Assembly (NCBI RefSeq): GCF_002975435.1
Contig: NZ_PCPT01000003.1
Coordinates: forward strand, 248,001-312,000
From: Arthrobacter sp. MYb227
Lineage (GTDB): Bacteria > Actinomycetota > Actinomycetes > Actinomycetales > Micrococcaceae
DNA: 64,000 bases
Direction: 5' to 3'
The translations under genes were made by a program, and so were the position numbers. The notes below the pieces were generated by a model, which was not told the DNA's origin, did no database searches, and saw nothing but the letters and a program-made list of their open reading frames with translations. Below are positions 16,705-25,815 of the stretch, piece by piece. Positions within the stretch are counted from its first letter, which is position 1; every line of letters begins with the position of its first letter.

Positions 16705-17826
16705 GTGATCCACGCAAATATTCGGCGCAAGGCTGGGCAGCAGCTCAAACGGATTATGCTCCAGGTGCTGGCCTCGATCATGGTCGTCCTTGTCCTGTGG
16801 GTGACCATTCCAGCTCCCGATCTGACGTTGAAAATCACCCAGATCGCGCTCGGGATCGTGGCGATCACCGGTGTTGGACTACGCCATCTTTACCCACGGA
16901 CGGCATTCAGCCTCGCATTCGTCAGCACGGTCGTTGCGATGGCGTTGGGACTTACCGTTGATCCATTATTGCTGGCTGGTATCGCCTTGAATTCGGTCGC
17001 AGCCCGGCGTGGTCGCAGGGCTTTTGCTCCGTGGATGCTGGGCGTGGCTTTTGCCGGGGCATTCGTAGCGCTATTTCTTGACGTTGCCGGTTCCGAAGAT
17101 GACATGCGCACCGTGTTGTTCAGCGGGATCACGTTGTGCGTGGCGTGGGCCATGGGTGTGAAAACTCGAACGGCACGGGATCTAATCGCAGCGAACGCGG
17201 CGATCGAAGAGCGTATGCGTTTGGCGAGAGATGTCCACGATGTGCTTTCCCATTCTTTAGGATCGATCGGTGTCCAGGCAGGCGTTGCAGCACATGTTGA
17301 CGGGCTCAGCCAGGTGCAGCTTCGCTCCACCCTGCGAGAAATCGAACAACTTTCACGTTCGTCCATTGCCGAGCTCAAGACGCTGCTCAGCATGACGCGT
17401 GGCACGGATGACACAGCCGCATTTGCGGCGGATTTGTCTGATTTGCTGGCCGACACCGCACGTACGGCCGAACAATCTGGTGTCTTGACGAGCATCACGG
17501 CCACCGGTATCGAGGATTTGCCGGTCGCACACCACATCACCACACATCGCATTGTGCGAGAGTCAGTCAGCAACATGATGAGGCACTCCGGGGCAACCCG
17601 TTGCGACATCGAGGTCATTGCAACGGAACGATCTGTGGCCATCACCGTCACCGACAATGGCTGTGGCGATATCCCGCACGTACATGAAGGCTTCGGACTG
17701 CTGGGAATGCAAGAGCGGGTGGATCTGCTCGGTGGAACGTTCCATGCGGCGACTTCCGATACCGGGGGATTCGAAGTATCGGCCGTACTGCCCTTGGCCC
17801 AATGCGAAGATGGTGAGCATGAGTGA
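16705..17826 (+). CDS. NarL-type sensor histidine kinase
   Basis: A 373-residue kinase. The N-terminal ~150 residues are four or five membrane helices with almost no extracytoplasmic part, as in intramembrane-sensing kinases. The HisKA_3 box is LARDVHDVLSHSLGSIGVQA with phospho-acceptor H178. The HATPase domain has the N box RIVRESVSNMMRHSGA, VTDNGCGD and GFGLLGMQERVDLLGG. Its stop overlaps the response regulator start. The pair leads into an ABC transporter operon, so it probably controls that exporter in response to a membrane-active signal. GTG 16705 is assumed; ATG 16756 is possible. Confidence 0.9.
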   Translation: MIHANIRRKAGQQLKRIMLQVLASIMVVLVLWVTIPAPDLTLKITQIALGIVAITGVGLRHLYPRTAFSLAFVSTVVAMALGLTVDPLLLAGIALNSVAARRGRRAFAPWMLGVAFAGAFVALFLDVAGSEDDMRTVLFSGITLCVAWAMGVKTRTARDLIAANAAIEERMRLARDVHDVLSHSLGSIGVQAGVAAHVDGLSQVQLRSTLREIEQLSRSSIAELKTLLSMTRGTDDTAAFAADLSDLLADTARTAEQSGVLTSITATGIEDLPVAHHITTHRIVRESVSNMMRHSGATRCDIEVIATERSVAITVTDNGCGDIPHVHEGFGLLGMQERVDLLGGTFHAATSDTGGFEVSAVLPLAQCEDGEHE

Positions 17827-18517
17827 CGTAATACGGGTTCTGATCGCAGATGACCAAGAACTCTTGCGAGGGACCTTCAGGCTTCTGGTCGATAGTGACC
17901 CGGGCATGATGGTCGTTGCCGAGGCTGCCGACGGAGAAGAAGCCAGCGCATTGTGCGCCGAACATCGTCCAGATGTGGTGTTGATGGATGTGCAGATGCC
18001 CAGAATGAGTGGGCTAGAGGCAACCCGTGCGCTTTGTTCACAGGTAGATGGGCCGAAGGTCATTGTGCTGACGATGTTCGACCTCGATGAGTACATCTAT
18101 GAGGCGCTTCGTGCCGGGGCTTCGGGTTTTCTGCTCAAGAACTCGCCTCCCGCCGAATTGTTGCGCGCGATCAAGGTAGTTCACGAGGGTAACGCCCTGT
18201 TGGCCCCCGAAATCACCAAACGTCTCATCGCCACGTTGGCACCCTCGTCGAATGTTTCCGCCATGAGTACAGGTGCACCGTGCTCGGATACACGGCTGGA
18301 GAGGTTAACAGTGCGAGAACGTGAAACCTTTGCGTTAATCGCGCGCGGCAGATCCAACGACGAAATCGCCGCCGAGCTCCACCTGTCCCGCATGACGGTG
18401 CGAACCTACGTCAGTCGCATCCTCACCAAACTAGATTCCCGCGACCGCGCCTCACTTGTCGTCATCGCCTACGAAACAGGATTCATCACCCCTGAGAACC
18501 AGGCATCTCAACGTTGA
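17819..18517 (+). CDS. NarL/LuxR-type response regulator
   Basis: A 232-residue regulator: receiver domain from MSDVIRVLIADDQELLRG with phospho-acceptor D57 in VLMDVQMPRMSG, conserved Thr and Lys in VIVLTMFD and GFLLKNSPP, and a C-terminal LuxR HTH (LTVRERETFALIARGRSNDE, then IAAELHLSRMTVRTYVSRIL). The start overlaps the kinase stop by eight bases; ATG 17810 in the same frame is an alternative. Cognate partner of the kinase just upstream. The likely target is the ABC operon 128 bases downstream. Confidence 0.9.
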   Translation: MSDVIRVLIADDQELLRGTFRLLVDSDPGMMVVAEAADGEEASALCAEHRPDVVLMDVQMPRMSGLEATRALCSQVDGPKVIVLTMFDLDEYIYEALRAGASGFLLKNSPPAELLRAIKVVHEGNALLAPEITKRLIATLAPSSNVSAMSTGAPCSDTRLERLTVRERETFALIARGRSNDEIAAELHLSRMTVRTYVSRILTKLDSRDRASLVVIAYETGFITPENQASQR

Positions 18518-18645
18518 CCGAGCAAAACTGTCAACATTCGCGGACTGCATTCATCCTTGAGCACTGGTAGTTGACTGCCAAGTTATTCCGAAGTGTCAAC
18601 ACCAGGGGGCAGAGAACTATCTCGTATCTTGTTTGACTTGAACTC

Positions 18646-19386
18646 ATGATCGAAATCAGTAATCTCGTCAAACGCCACGGCACCAGCAATGTCATCGATG
18701 ACCTCAGCTTCACCGCGCACCCTGGCCGGGTCACCGGTTTCCTCGGACCGAACGGAGCCGGGAAAAGTTCCACGCTGCGCATTCTTTTGGGACTGGACAG
18801 GGCCACCGCCGGCACGGCGCTGATTAACGGAGCCACTTATCGAAGCTTGCGCAATCCGCTGAGGACCGTGGGGGCGATGCTCGATGGTCCAGGCGCCACC
18901 AAGGGCCGCACTGCCAAAGCCCATCTCACATGGATCGCACAAAGCAACGGTATTCCGGTCTCTCGGATCAACGAGGTCCTCGCGATGACCGGCCTGAGCG
19001 GCGCCAGTCGCACCAGGATCGGCGGATTTTCGCTCGGGATGGGCCAACGCCTGGGCATTGCTGCGGCGCTACTGGGAGATCCTGAGATATTGGTGCTCGA
19101 TGAGCCAACCAATGGGCTTGATCCCGACGGGATCCGCTGGATACGCCGATTCTTGCGTTCCATGGCGGCGGAGGGGAAAACAGTTCTTGTTTCCAGTCAC
19201 CTGATGGGAGAGATGGAAGAAACCGCTGATGACTTTGTTGTCATCGCCCAGGGTCGCGTTGTCGCACAAGGTACGGGAGACGAAGTCCGCGGAAACCACA
19301 GCAATCTAGAGACAGCATTCTTCGCACTTACCGAAGGACAAACAGAATATCTTTCCGGCAGAATCGATGGCGTCGAACAAGCATGA
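18646..19386 (+). CDS. ABC transporter ATP-binding protein
   Basis: A 246-residue ATPase: Walker A GPNGAGKSS (~36-44), signature region GGFSLGMGQRLGIAAALL, Walker B ILVLDEPTNGLDPDG and the H-loop VLVSSHLMGEMEE. The signature is degenerate (FSLGMGQ), as is usual for the bacitracin/lantibiotic-type and ABC-2 exporters. It overlaps the first permease by four bases. With two permeases it should form an export complex in the cytoplasmic membrane. Confidence 0.9.
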   Translation: MIEISNLVKRHGTSNVIDDLSFTAHPGRVTGFLGPNGAGKSSTLRILLGLDRATAGTALINGATYRSLRNPLRTVGAMLDGPGATKGRTAKAHLTWIAQSNGIPVSRINEVLAMTGLSGASRTRIGGFSLGMGQRLGIAAALLGDPEILVLDEPTNGLDPDGIRWIRRFLRSMAAEGKTVLVSSHLMGEMEETADDFVVIAQGRVVAQGTGDEVRGNHSNLETAFFALTEGQTEYLSGRIDGVEQA

Positions 19387-20135
19387 TGATTCTTTTTCGA
19401 TCCGAAACCACAAAGTTGTTCACTAACGTTTCAACCTGGGTCATTGCCGGTGTCGCGGTCCTGGCGACTTGGCCGATGGCCCTGAGCAACGCGGGAGCCT
19501 CAAATCTACCGGCCGATGATCCGCGGCTCTTTTCATCAGAACCCATTGCACTAAAGTTCCAAGGATTCGAGATGGCAGGGTTCGGATATGTGCTCGTGGT
19601 CGTTCTGGCAGCGCTCTGGGCAGGAAGCGAGTATGGCAGTGGGATGCAGATCCGTACCAGTCTCATGGCCACTCCGAAACGCGGACGGCTCTTCCTGACA
19701 AAAGCATTATTGCTGGCGGTGAGCGTCGGGATCATCGCTTTCATCACGATGACCGGCACCATCATCATCACCCATATGGCTTCAAGCTCCGGCCTTGACC
19801 CATGGGAGCTGTCGCCCGAAACATGGGAGCACCTTGGCGGGGTGACCCTCGCTTGGACGTTGACCGCGCTCATCTCTTTTGCCATCGGGTCCCTCGCCCG
19901 CACGGCTATCCTGCCACTGCTGCTGATCACTCCCTTGGTCATCGGCATCGGTGACTTTCTTGCCATGTTCTGGAGTGGCGCAAAGTACTTGCCCGTGGCA
20001 GCCGGAGCCTCCATGTATAGCCATCCCGCCGCAGGAACCTACCTCACCCCAGTCACCGGTGGAATCGTTCAAGGTCTCTGGGCACTCGGGCTGCTCGGCG
20101 TTGCCTACGTTTCATTTTGTCGTAGAGATGTCTGA
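19383..20135 (+). CDS. ABC-2 type permease, first of two
   Basis: A 250-residue membrane protein starting ILFRSETTKLFTNVSTWVIA, the usual amphipathic start plus first helix of lantibiotic-type ABC-2 permeases. About six helices follow. The stretch LWAGSEYGSGMQIRTSLMAT PKRGRLF is the conserved cytoplasmic loop of this family. It is clearly related to the next gene (SEYGSGMQIRTSLMATP versus TEYLDAQVRTTLIATPS). Coupled by an ATGA overlap to the ATPase. Confidence 0.85.
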   Translation: MMILFRSETTKLFTNVSTWVIAGVAVLATWPMALSNAGASNLPADDPRLFSSEPIALKFQGFEMAGFGYVLVVVLAALWAGSEYGSGMQIRTSLMATPKRGRLFLTKALLLAVSVGIIAFITMTGTIIITHMASSSGLDPWELSPETWEHLGGVTLAWTLTALISFAIGSLARTAILPLLLITPLVIGIGDFLAMFWSGAKYLPVAAGASMYSHPAAGTYLTPVTGGIVQGLWALGLLGVAYVSFCRRDV

Positions 20136-20138
20136 GAC

Positions 20139-20891
20139 ATGGCCATGCTAAATACCTTTCGTTCCGAACTCACCAAGGCGCTCACCTTACGCAGTATCCA
20201 GGCGACTTTACTTGCGGCTGTCTTGGTACCGCCTTTGTTGGCGTTCTTCTCAGGTCTCGCTTTCGATCCCACTCGCACTGCATCGGGTGGGTTTCCCGTT
20301 GAGTCACATGGCTTTGAGACCGCAGGCTTTGGACAACCGATCATCATCCTGTTTGCGGCTTTGTTGGTGGGCACCGAGTACTTGGATGCTCAAGTGCGAA
20401 CAACGCTCATCGCGACACCGTCACGGGCCAGAATTTTCGGGGCCAAACTCATGATTACCGCACTTCTGTCCGCGGTTGTTGCTGCGCTCTCCACGGCGGT
20501 TGCCGTGCTCCTCAAACATGCTGTCCTCGATGACCACGGACTGGATTTGGGCCAATTCTCAACAGCCATGGCATGGAACCTGCTGGGGGTAATCGTCAAC
20601 TACAGCCTGCTCGGCTTGATCGCTGCCAGTGCGACGATGATCATGCGGAATTACATTGCCGCCATCGTGGTTCTTGTCCCGATGGTGCTTGGACTGACAA
20701 TCTCTTTGGTCGGGGCAATCCCGTTACTGAAATTCCTTCCCGATTTGGCGGGAATCCAACTCCTGACCGCATACCCCGGTATCGGTCTTCTTGAATCGAT
20801 ACATGGTGCGCTCGTCATGATGATCTGGGCACTTGGACTTGGAATTATTGGGTGGTGGCTGTTCTCTACCCGGGATGTAGGAACCAGCTAG
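20139..20891 (+). CDS. ABC-2 type permease, second of two
   Basis: A 250-residue paralogue of the preceding permease: FRSELTKALTLRSIQATLLA at the N-terminus, a loop before helix 2 with HGFETAGFGQPIIILFAALL, then VRTTLIATPSRARIFGAK and about six helices. It starts three bases after the previous stop. The two similar permeases plus one ATPase suggest a heterodimeric channel, typical of antimicrobial-peptide immunity exporters, although the substrate is not known here. Confidence 0.85.
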   Translation: MAMLNTFRSELTKALTLRSIQATLLAAVLVPPLLAFFSGLAFDPTRTASGGFPVESHGFETAGFGQPIIILFAALLVGTEYLDAQVRTTLIATPSRARIFGAKLMITALLSAVVAALSTAVAVLLKHAVLDDHGLDLGQFSTAMAWNLLGVIVNYSLLGLIAASATMIMRNYIAAIVVLVPMVLGLTISLVGAIPLLKFLPDLAGIQLLTAYPGIGLLESIHGALVMMIWALGLGIIGWWLFSTRDVGTS

Positions 20892-20897
20892 AAGCCC

Positions 20898-20975
20898 GGA
20901 GCAGCCATCAGCGGCTCCCACGAGAAATGTGCCCGCAAGGGGACGCTCTGCGAGACGTCACTTCCAAGAAGGCGT
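20898..20975 (+). repeat. Dispersed intergenic repeat, copy E (partial)
   Basis: GTGCCCGCAAGGGGACGCTC, then TGCGAGACGTCACTTCC, aligns with GCGCCCGCAGAGGGAACGCT and TGCTGTGACACCTT of copy A. It follows the last ABC permease stop. Confidence 0.45.
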
Positions 20976-21100
20976 AGGCAGGGATTACCTTAGGTGTCGC
21001 TCCGGTTTCTCGGAATCACTACGAGTGAAACAACGCATCGCTTGTGGAGGGGAAATGCTTCAAGGGTGCCTGGGATGAGCAACAATCAAGCGGATAGGAT

Positions 21101-21268
21101 TCATTTTTCAGATTTTTTGCTTGTTCTGAAGAAGATGAAGCCGAAGGCTACCGCAAACAGGGCCGCCCAAATAAACCGCTCTGATTCATCGACTGCCCAT
21201 GCGCCCAAAACAGCGAAGAGGACTACGACTGTGAGCAGGGTACATGCAACGTTTACTATTTTTTCCAT
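21101..21268 (-). CDS. Small two-helix membrane protein
   Basis: A 55-residue protein, MEKIVNVACTLLTVVVLFAV, then a short loop (DESERF) and IWAALFAVAFGFIFF with a lysine-rich end. GAGG eight bases upstream supports ATG 21268 rather than the frame's earlier start. Function unknown. It follows the HTH/DUF3887-like gene on the same strand by about 80 bases and may be co-transcribed. Confidence 0.6.
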   Translation of the reverse strand: MEKIVNVACTLLTVVVLFAVLGAWAVDESERFIWAALFAVAFGFIFFRTSKKSEK

Positions 21269-21351
21269 TGGGAGCCTCTGTTGGTGATTGGAGCCATAAG
21301 TGGGCAACGCCTTTGGTGTCGCCTAGTTCGCAGCGAACATCAATGGACTCG

Positions 21352-22020
21352 CTAGAAGGGGAGATTGTCCGTCTGCAGTGGATGAACAATCAGAATTCCG
21401 GTGATTTTTCCTGCACCGTTGTAGGCAACTCGGCCGATCCATTCACCTGATTCGTGATTGAGTTGGGTCTGTCCTGTCAGGCCGCCAGCTAGAAACTGGT
21501 TCAGTTTCTGTGCAAGAACATTTGTTCCATCAGCGGTTTGAATGGTGGTGTTGGAACAAGACCCGAACCTGCCACTGCCTACCACGATCTGGTCCCAGAC
21601 GCCCATGAGTTTTTTCTTCGTCAGGGCTCGGGTGCAAGTGAAGGTCATTAGCGATTTCACGGAGCCGTATTCGCCTTTGCTGAGATGTCCAAAGACTTCT
21701 TCGGTTCGCGAGACGAGGTCGATGATTGGGTTGCCCATCGTTCCTTCTCTTGGTGTTGCCGCTGATATGGTTTCGAAGCGCTTGAATGCTGCTTGTCGGG
21801 TGATGCCGAAGGCATCTCCAATGTCCTGCCATGACACCCCTCGTGCCCTAGCTACGGCGACGGATTCTTCCAAATGTGCTCGAGCTGCCTGTTCTAGATG
21901 GTTGCCGATTTCGACGGCGTTGAGTGCGTCAGTCCCGGTGGTTGGTGCTGTTCCGAGGCTTGAAGCATCAGCAAGGAGCTCAGCAAGCCTTTCAAGTGGT
22001 GAATCCGTACGTCCTGTCAT
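21352..22020 (-). CDS. HTH protein with C-terminal DUF3887-like domain
   Basis: A 222-residue protein. Residues ~1-60 are helical and acidic, ending in an HTH, GVSWQDIGDAFGITRQAAFK (about 61-80), very like MSWQNIADALGVSRQAVHKK of the 14756 gene. Residues ~95-222 resemble DUF3887 (FGHLSKGEYGSVKSLMTFTC, then VWDQIVVGSGRFGSC, and VAYNGAGKITGILIVHP at the end). DUF3887 domains bind hydrophobic ligands or act in hydrolase partners. A ligand-responsive regulator is plausible, with the same logic as the HTH plus Clp-N/SRPBCC pair. Confidence 0.7.
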   Translation of the reverse strand: MTGRTDSPLERLAELLADASSLGTAPTTGTDALNAVEIGNHLEQAARAHLEESVAVARARGVSWQDIGDAFGITRQAAFKRFETISAATPREGTMGNPIIDLVSRTEEVFGHLSKGEYGSVKSLMTFTCTRALTKKKLMGVWDQIVVGSGRFGSCSNTTIQTADGTNVLAQKLNQFLAGGLTGQTQLNHESGEWIGRVAYNGAGKITGILIVHPLQTDNLPF

Positions 22021-22112
22021 TGGTCAAACCTAACTCAAAGATGAGGGATGTCAACCATTGAATGACAGTTCACGTAATTGTGCGTGTGCGGATCGAGCTG
22101 CTCTCGATGCGT

Positions 22113-22190
22113 CCAGCAAGCGGGTCGTTCATCCCGGCACGTGCAGGCGACTTCTAAATTTTTGCAAATGCCATTTTCAAGGGGACTGGG
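22113..22190 (+). repeat. Dispersed intergenic repeat, copy C
   Basis: GCAAGCGGGTCGTTCAT, then GTGCAGGCGACTTCTAAATT and GCAAATGCCATTTTCAAGG align in order with the 5' half of copy A. A weaker echo (GTGTCGTTCATTCC, then CTAAATTTTCG) follows at about 22250-22312. Confidence 0.5.
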
Positions 22191-22406
22191 CTGAATGTTG
22201 GAAATCTTCCGCAGTGCGCCGCACGAAGGGGAAGCTATGAGAAGGGCAGGGTGTCGTTCATTCCATCCAACAACAGCGCAGTCATGATTGGCATGCCGGC
22301 AACTATCTAAATTTTCGTTCTCGCAAGTGCAACGAATTCAGTAGGGCTACTGAACCAGGCGGAAATCGAAGATTTACCGTTCCTGCGCAACGGAAACAAC
22401 ACCCGA

Positions 22407-22844
22407 TTATTTTTGCGATTGCCCTTCAGTAACGGACAAAGCATTAGGCTTAGAGTTATCAATCCCGCGTGATAGCCACCGGACTAATCCACTGAAATAT
22501 GCAAGTGCAAACCCACCCGCAACGACTGCAAAAATGGTCGCAAACATGGTCACTCTGGCATCACTTGTGACGCTAATCCCTAAGTATTCAGCAACACGTG
22601 TGGGACGCGGTGCCCATGAAGTTTCAAAGATAAGAACCAGCCCCTGCAGGGTCACTAACGTGCCTGCTATCAGAGTTCCAAGAAGCCCCTTAGCCATTGC
22701 CGCGGAACATATGATTGCAAGATAAATAGTCAGCACGATTCCGTAAATTACTCCAAATATCGCCACTGCAATCATCAAATACATTCCTTCAGAGATACAA
22801 GCGAATCGATTCCTCAGTGGAGTACTCTTGTGAGACTGTGTCAA
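22407..22844 (-). CDS. Membrane protein of unknown function
   Basis: A 145-residue protein with hydrophobic segments at about 24-45 (MIAVAIFGVIYGIVLTIYLA), 50-75 (GLLGTLIAGTLVTLQGLVLI) and 99-120 (VTMFATIFAVVAGGFALAYF), plus a polar C-terminal tail. The true start could be the ATG at residue 21 (MYLMIAVAIFG). No family recognised. Confidence 0.55.
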   Translation of the reverse strand: MTQSHKSTPLRNRFACISEGMYLMIAVAIFGVIYGIVLTIYLAIICSAAMAKGLLGTLIAGTLVTLQGLVLIFETSWAPRPTRVAEYLGISVTSDARVTMFATIFAVVAGGFALAYFSGLVRWLSRGIDNSKPNALSVTEGQSQK

Positions 22845-23086
22845 GCGGTCCTGCTGGACACAGTCTCTGGTGATCAGTAGGTTTTCAACAACTATTTCTT
22901 TCGATCAGGCTAAGCCTATGCAGCGCTTTCTTTACGCAATGCCACCCGCATGGTGCCATGTTCAGAGTCCATCCGCACAAGACTCAGCCCTCATTTGCTT
23001 AGCTCTTCCCTGCCCGTATACCGAAGGGCGTTACCGGGCGGTGTCCCGTAAAGTCTCCTCAATGCAAGGACGAGAAGCGACAGTTT

Positions 23087-23572
23087 TCAGCCGTATGAAT
23101 CCGTATCTTCGTCGTATTCCATGCTCTTTCGCATCCAGCGCGAACCTGGGCCCTCGGATGCCGCCTCATCTCGCGGATTGAAGAGGTGACACTTCTTCAG
23201 GGAGAGGCAACCGCAGCCGATGCAGTCATCGAGTGACCCCTGGAGTTTTTCAAGCTGGCGGATTCTTCGTGCCACCATTTGTGCCCAGTGCGTGCTGAGC
23301 TGATGCCACTGGTCTTGGGTCGGGGCCCTATCCGAGGGGAGTCCGGCGAGGGCTTCAGCAATCTCGGCCAAGGTCAGCCCTGCCCGTTGTCCCGCGGCTA
23401 TGACGGCCAATCGCCGCAGGGTATACCTGCGAAAGACTCGCATGTTGCCGGCGGTCCGTTCAGAGGTGATCAAGTTGCGGGACTCGCAATACCTCACTGT
23501 GGGTACCGATAAGCCTGTCCTGCTTGCGATTTCGCCGATGGGCAGGAGGCTTCCGGGTGTGACGTGGGTCAT
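23087..23572 (-). CDS. soxR: Redox-sensitive transcriptional activator SoxR
   Basis: A 161-residue MerR-family protein with the SoxR iron-sulfur ligand set CIGCGCLSLKKC (C117, C120, C122, C128). The MerR HTH is at the N-terminus (LPIGEIASRTGLSVPTVRYC), followed by ITSERTAGNMRVFRRYTLRR and the dimerisation helix. It would sense redox-active compounds through its [2Fe-2S] cluster. The usual YE of the wing is CE here (RYCESRNLI). A SoxR-box-like dyad lies 30 bases upstream of its own start. Confidence 0.9.
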   Translation of the reverse strand: MTHVTPGSLLPIGEIASRTGLSVPTVRYCESRNLITSERTAGNMRVFRRYTLRRLAVIAAGQRAGLTLAEIAEALAGLPSDRAPTQDQWHQLSTHWAQMVARRIRQLEKLQGSLDDCIGCGCLSLKKCHLFNPRDEAASEGPGSRWMRKSMEYDEDTDSYG

Positions 23573-23937
23573 ATGCCCATGTTTGCATGCCGCCAGCTTG
23601 ACCTCAAGCTAGCTTTACCTAGTTCGATGGTGCGTACGACCTCGGGCTCAAGGAAAACCATGACCTCCATATTGATCCACAAGGGATGCGAAGCCACTAC
23701 CGCGGGGAATAGTGAACAAGCCCCGATGCAGATTGTAATCTCCACCCGTGATAAAAGCCGAAGATTGAGGCTGCTGAGGAGACTGTTCCGCGAGGGAAGA
23801 AACTCAAGCCGAAACGCAAGCATCCAGCTACCGCACGAATCACTCCGGATGCTTTTAGCTGGAAGTTTTGGCTCGAGAATCATCTGACCTGAAAAGTACA
23901 CCTTTAGAACTCATTTCTATGAGAAGGAAGTTCCAAA
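23573..23937. other. Gap between soxR and the VOC gene
   Basis: No convincing gene on either strand apart from the SoxR-box-like site near 23602. The stretch may carry the promoter of the divergent VOC gene. Confidence 0.4.
23602..23619. promoter_or_regulatory. SoxR-box-like site
   Basis: CCTCAAG-CTAG-CTTTACC resembles the known SoxR box CCTCAAG-TTAA-CTTGAGG: the left half is identical and the right half matches 4 of 7. TTGACC precedes it on the plus strand. The site may control soxR itself or the divergent VOC gene. Confidence 0.55.
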
Positions 23938-24605
23938 ATGAAAATTCTCAACGTTTCCATCACCGTCAGTGACCTAGCGAAGGCGGGGAAGTTCTACCGC
24001 GATGTTTTGCTACTGCCGGTCGAATCTACACCCGCTGGAACGGAGGTCAACATCGGCTCAAGCACGCTGACGCTGAACATGGGGGAAAGTTTTGACGGTG
24101 TCCATCACCTTGCCTTTGGAATCCTGCCCGCGGAGTTTGAGCTAGCCCACGAGTGGCTTGCCAGACGCGTCTCCCTGCTCCAATCGGATGGCTCAGATGT
24201 CATCTTGGGCTCGGATGACTGGAAATCCCGCTCCCTTTATTTTTTGGGACCCGAAGGCATCATCTTGGAGTTCATCGCCCGCGACGCTGACGCGTCCACG
24301 GTTCCCAGCGTGGGCGAAATCCGCACATGCTGTCCATCAGCGAGGTTGGAATTGGTGTGGAGGACGTGCTGGCCAGCGTGGCAACACTGTCCGAAGAATT
24401 AGCCATCCCCAACTACTATGATCTTTCCAGCACTTTCGCCTCGATGGGCAGCCACGATGGCCTCCTGATCATTGTGCAGCAGGACCGGTTCTGGTTCCCC
24501 ACCAAGGTATCTAAATCAGCTCGTGGACCCCTGACCGTTCGGGTCGAACCACTTGCGGGGAAATTTCCGGTGAATCTCAGCTCAAATATCTCGATAGTGA
24601 GCTGA
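23938..24605 (+). pseudogene. VOC (glyoxalase-fold) protein split by a frameshift
   Basis: MKILNVSITVSDLAKAGKFY and the following VOC repeat run in one frame to about 24325 (SVGEIR). From there the protein continues in another frame as PHMLSISEVGIGVEDVLASV, then IPNYYDLSSTFASMGSHDGL, and SARGPLTVRVEPLAGKFPVN to a stop at 24605. Joined, the protein would have about 222 residues and two VOC modules. GAAGGA lies before ATG 23938. The first half is complete enough to fold alone, so loss of function is not certain. Confidence 0.65.
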
Positions 24606-24669
24606 CGGCTAAGGTCTTGGTTTGTCTTCTGACGAGGACTGCACTGATACTCGAAGTCCTCTGTGCTGA

Positions 24670-25565
24670 GTTAGAACGCCCGTACGGGCCAACCCTTATT
24701 GGGACCCCGCAGCCTGTGACGCACTGGCTTCCGTGGACGGTGTCGACGAGGCCGGGGCGAGCCGCAACGGCGAAGCACTTCGATTTGCCACGTTGCCGGA
24801 TTTGCCATCCCCGTACTTTGAGGTCACGCCCGGGATGGCGAAGTTGATTGGGGGATTCCCGGTATCCCGGGTGCCGGGCTGATCGTGGATGCGGAACTTG
24901 GCGCATCCTTGGGTATTGGGCGAGTACCGGCGGGCACCTATCTGGCAACCGGCGCGGAACAGGTTCCGATAGCCGGAACCTTTGAACATCCCGATGATGG
25001 GCGGGATGCGACACTTAGCGGGGCAGCGCTCGGTATCGCGGCGGATCAGAATGCCTTTGATTCCTGTTGGGTTCGGTTCTGGCCACCGGCGGGCAATCCC
25101 CTTGAGCTGCTAAGTATCCCCGTGACCGCAAACCACGGTGCCAGCGAGGCCGTGCAATGGAACTCAAGCCTTGGCCGCATCTTCAACCCGCCAGAAGCGT
25201 TCCATGCATTGCCGCTCACGGAGCTGACCATCGCAGCCGCAGCGATCTCGGCGGTGCTCGCGCTGACCAGTGTCAGGCTTCGTCGACTTGAGCTTGCCTC
25301 CGCACGGCACATCGGGGTCACCGGCCCTGATTTGGTCGGCGTCACCCTTGCCGAGACGACGATCTGGCTGGTACCGGCGTGCGTCATCGCGCTGAGCACC
25401 TTTGCCTTCCTGGCCGCATGGCAAAATCCCGATCCGTTGCTGGCGGCTTGGTTTGCCGGTGCCCGTGTTGTTGGTGCTGCCGCGGCTGCTTGGTGGATCA
25501 CCGCCGGCATCGCGACGGCCCTAATTCGCGAGGCACACCTCGTGCGCTATTTCCAGCAACGATGA
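24670..25565 (+). pseudogene. Remnant of an FtsX-type ABC permease
   Basis: A periplasmic-domain fragment (ANPYWDPAACDALASVDGVD, then YFEVTPGMAKLIGG) reads in one frame to a stop at 24880. The protein then resumes in another frame as GAGLIVDAELGASLGIG and runs to the end with three membrane segments, including LTIAAAAISAVLALTSVRLR and AWWITAGIATALIREAHL. The last part is the FtsX/MacB C-terminal domain. The N-terminal half and the partner ATPase are missing. I infer a truncated and frameshifted remnant. Confidence 0.6.
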
Positions 25566-25815
25566 GCAGCGTTTAACTCAGTTTGTTGGTAAATGTGCGC
25601 TGGCGTTCCAGCATCAGCGACCATCCCAAAAAGGGAAGAGCTGGCCGTACTTCAGCGCTTTTTGGCCTTACAACGTTGGAGACGGAATCGCTGATGAGCT
25701 TTGGTAGCCACAGAGCGCCGTCAGTGACTCATACCTGAAGGGCGGCATCGCACCCGAAGCGCCCCAAGCTCTATTATGGTGCACCGTCTTTGAAGTTTTT
25801 GGGCCTAGGGGGCCA

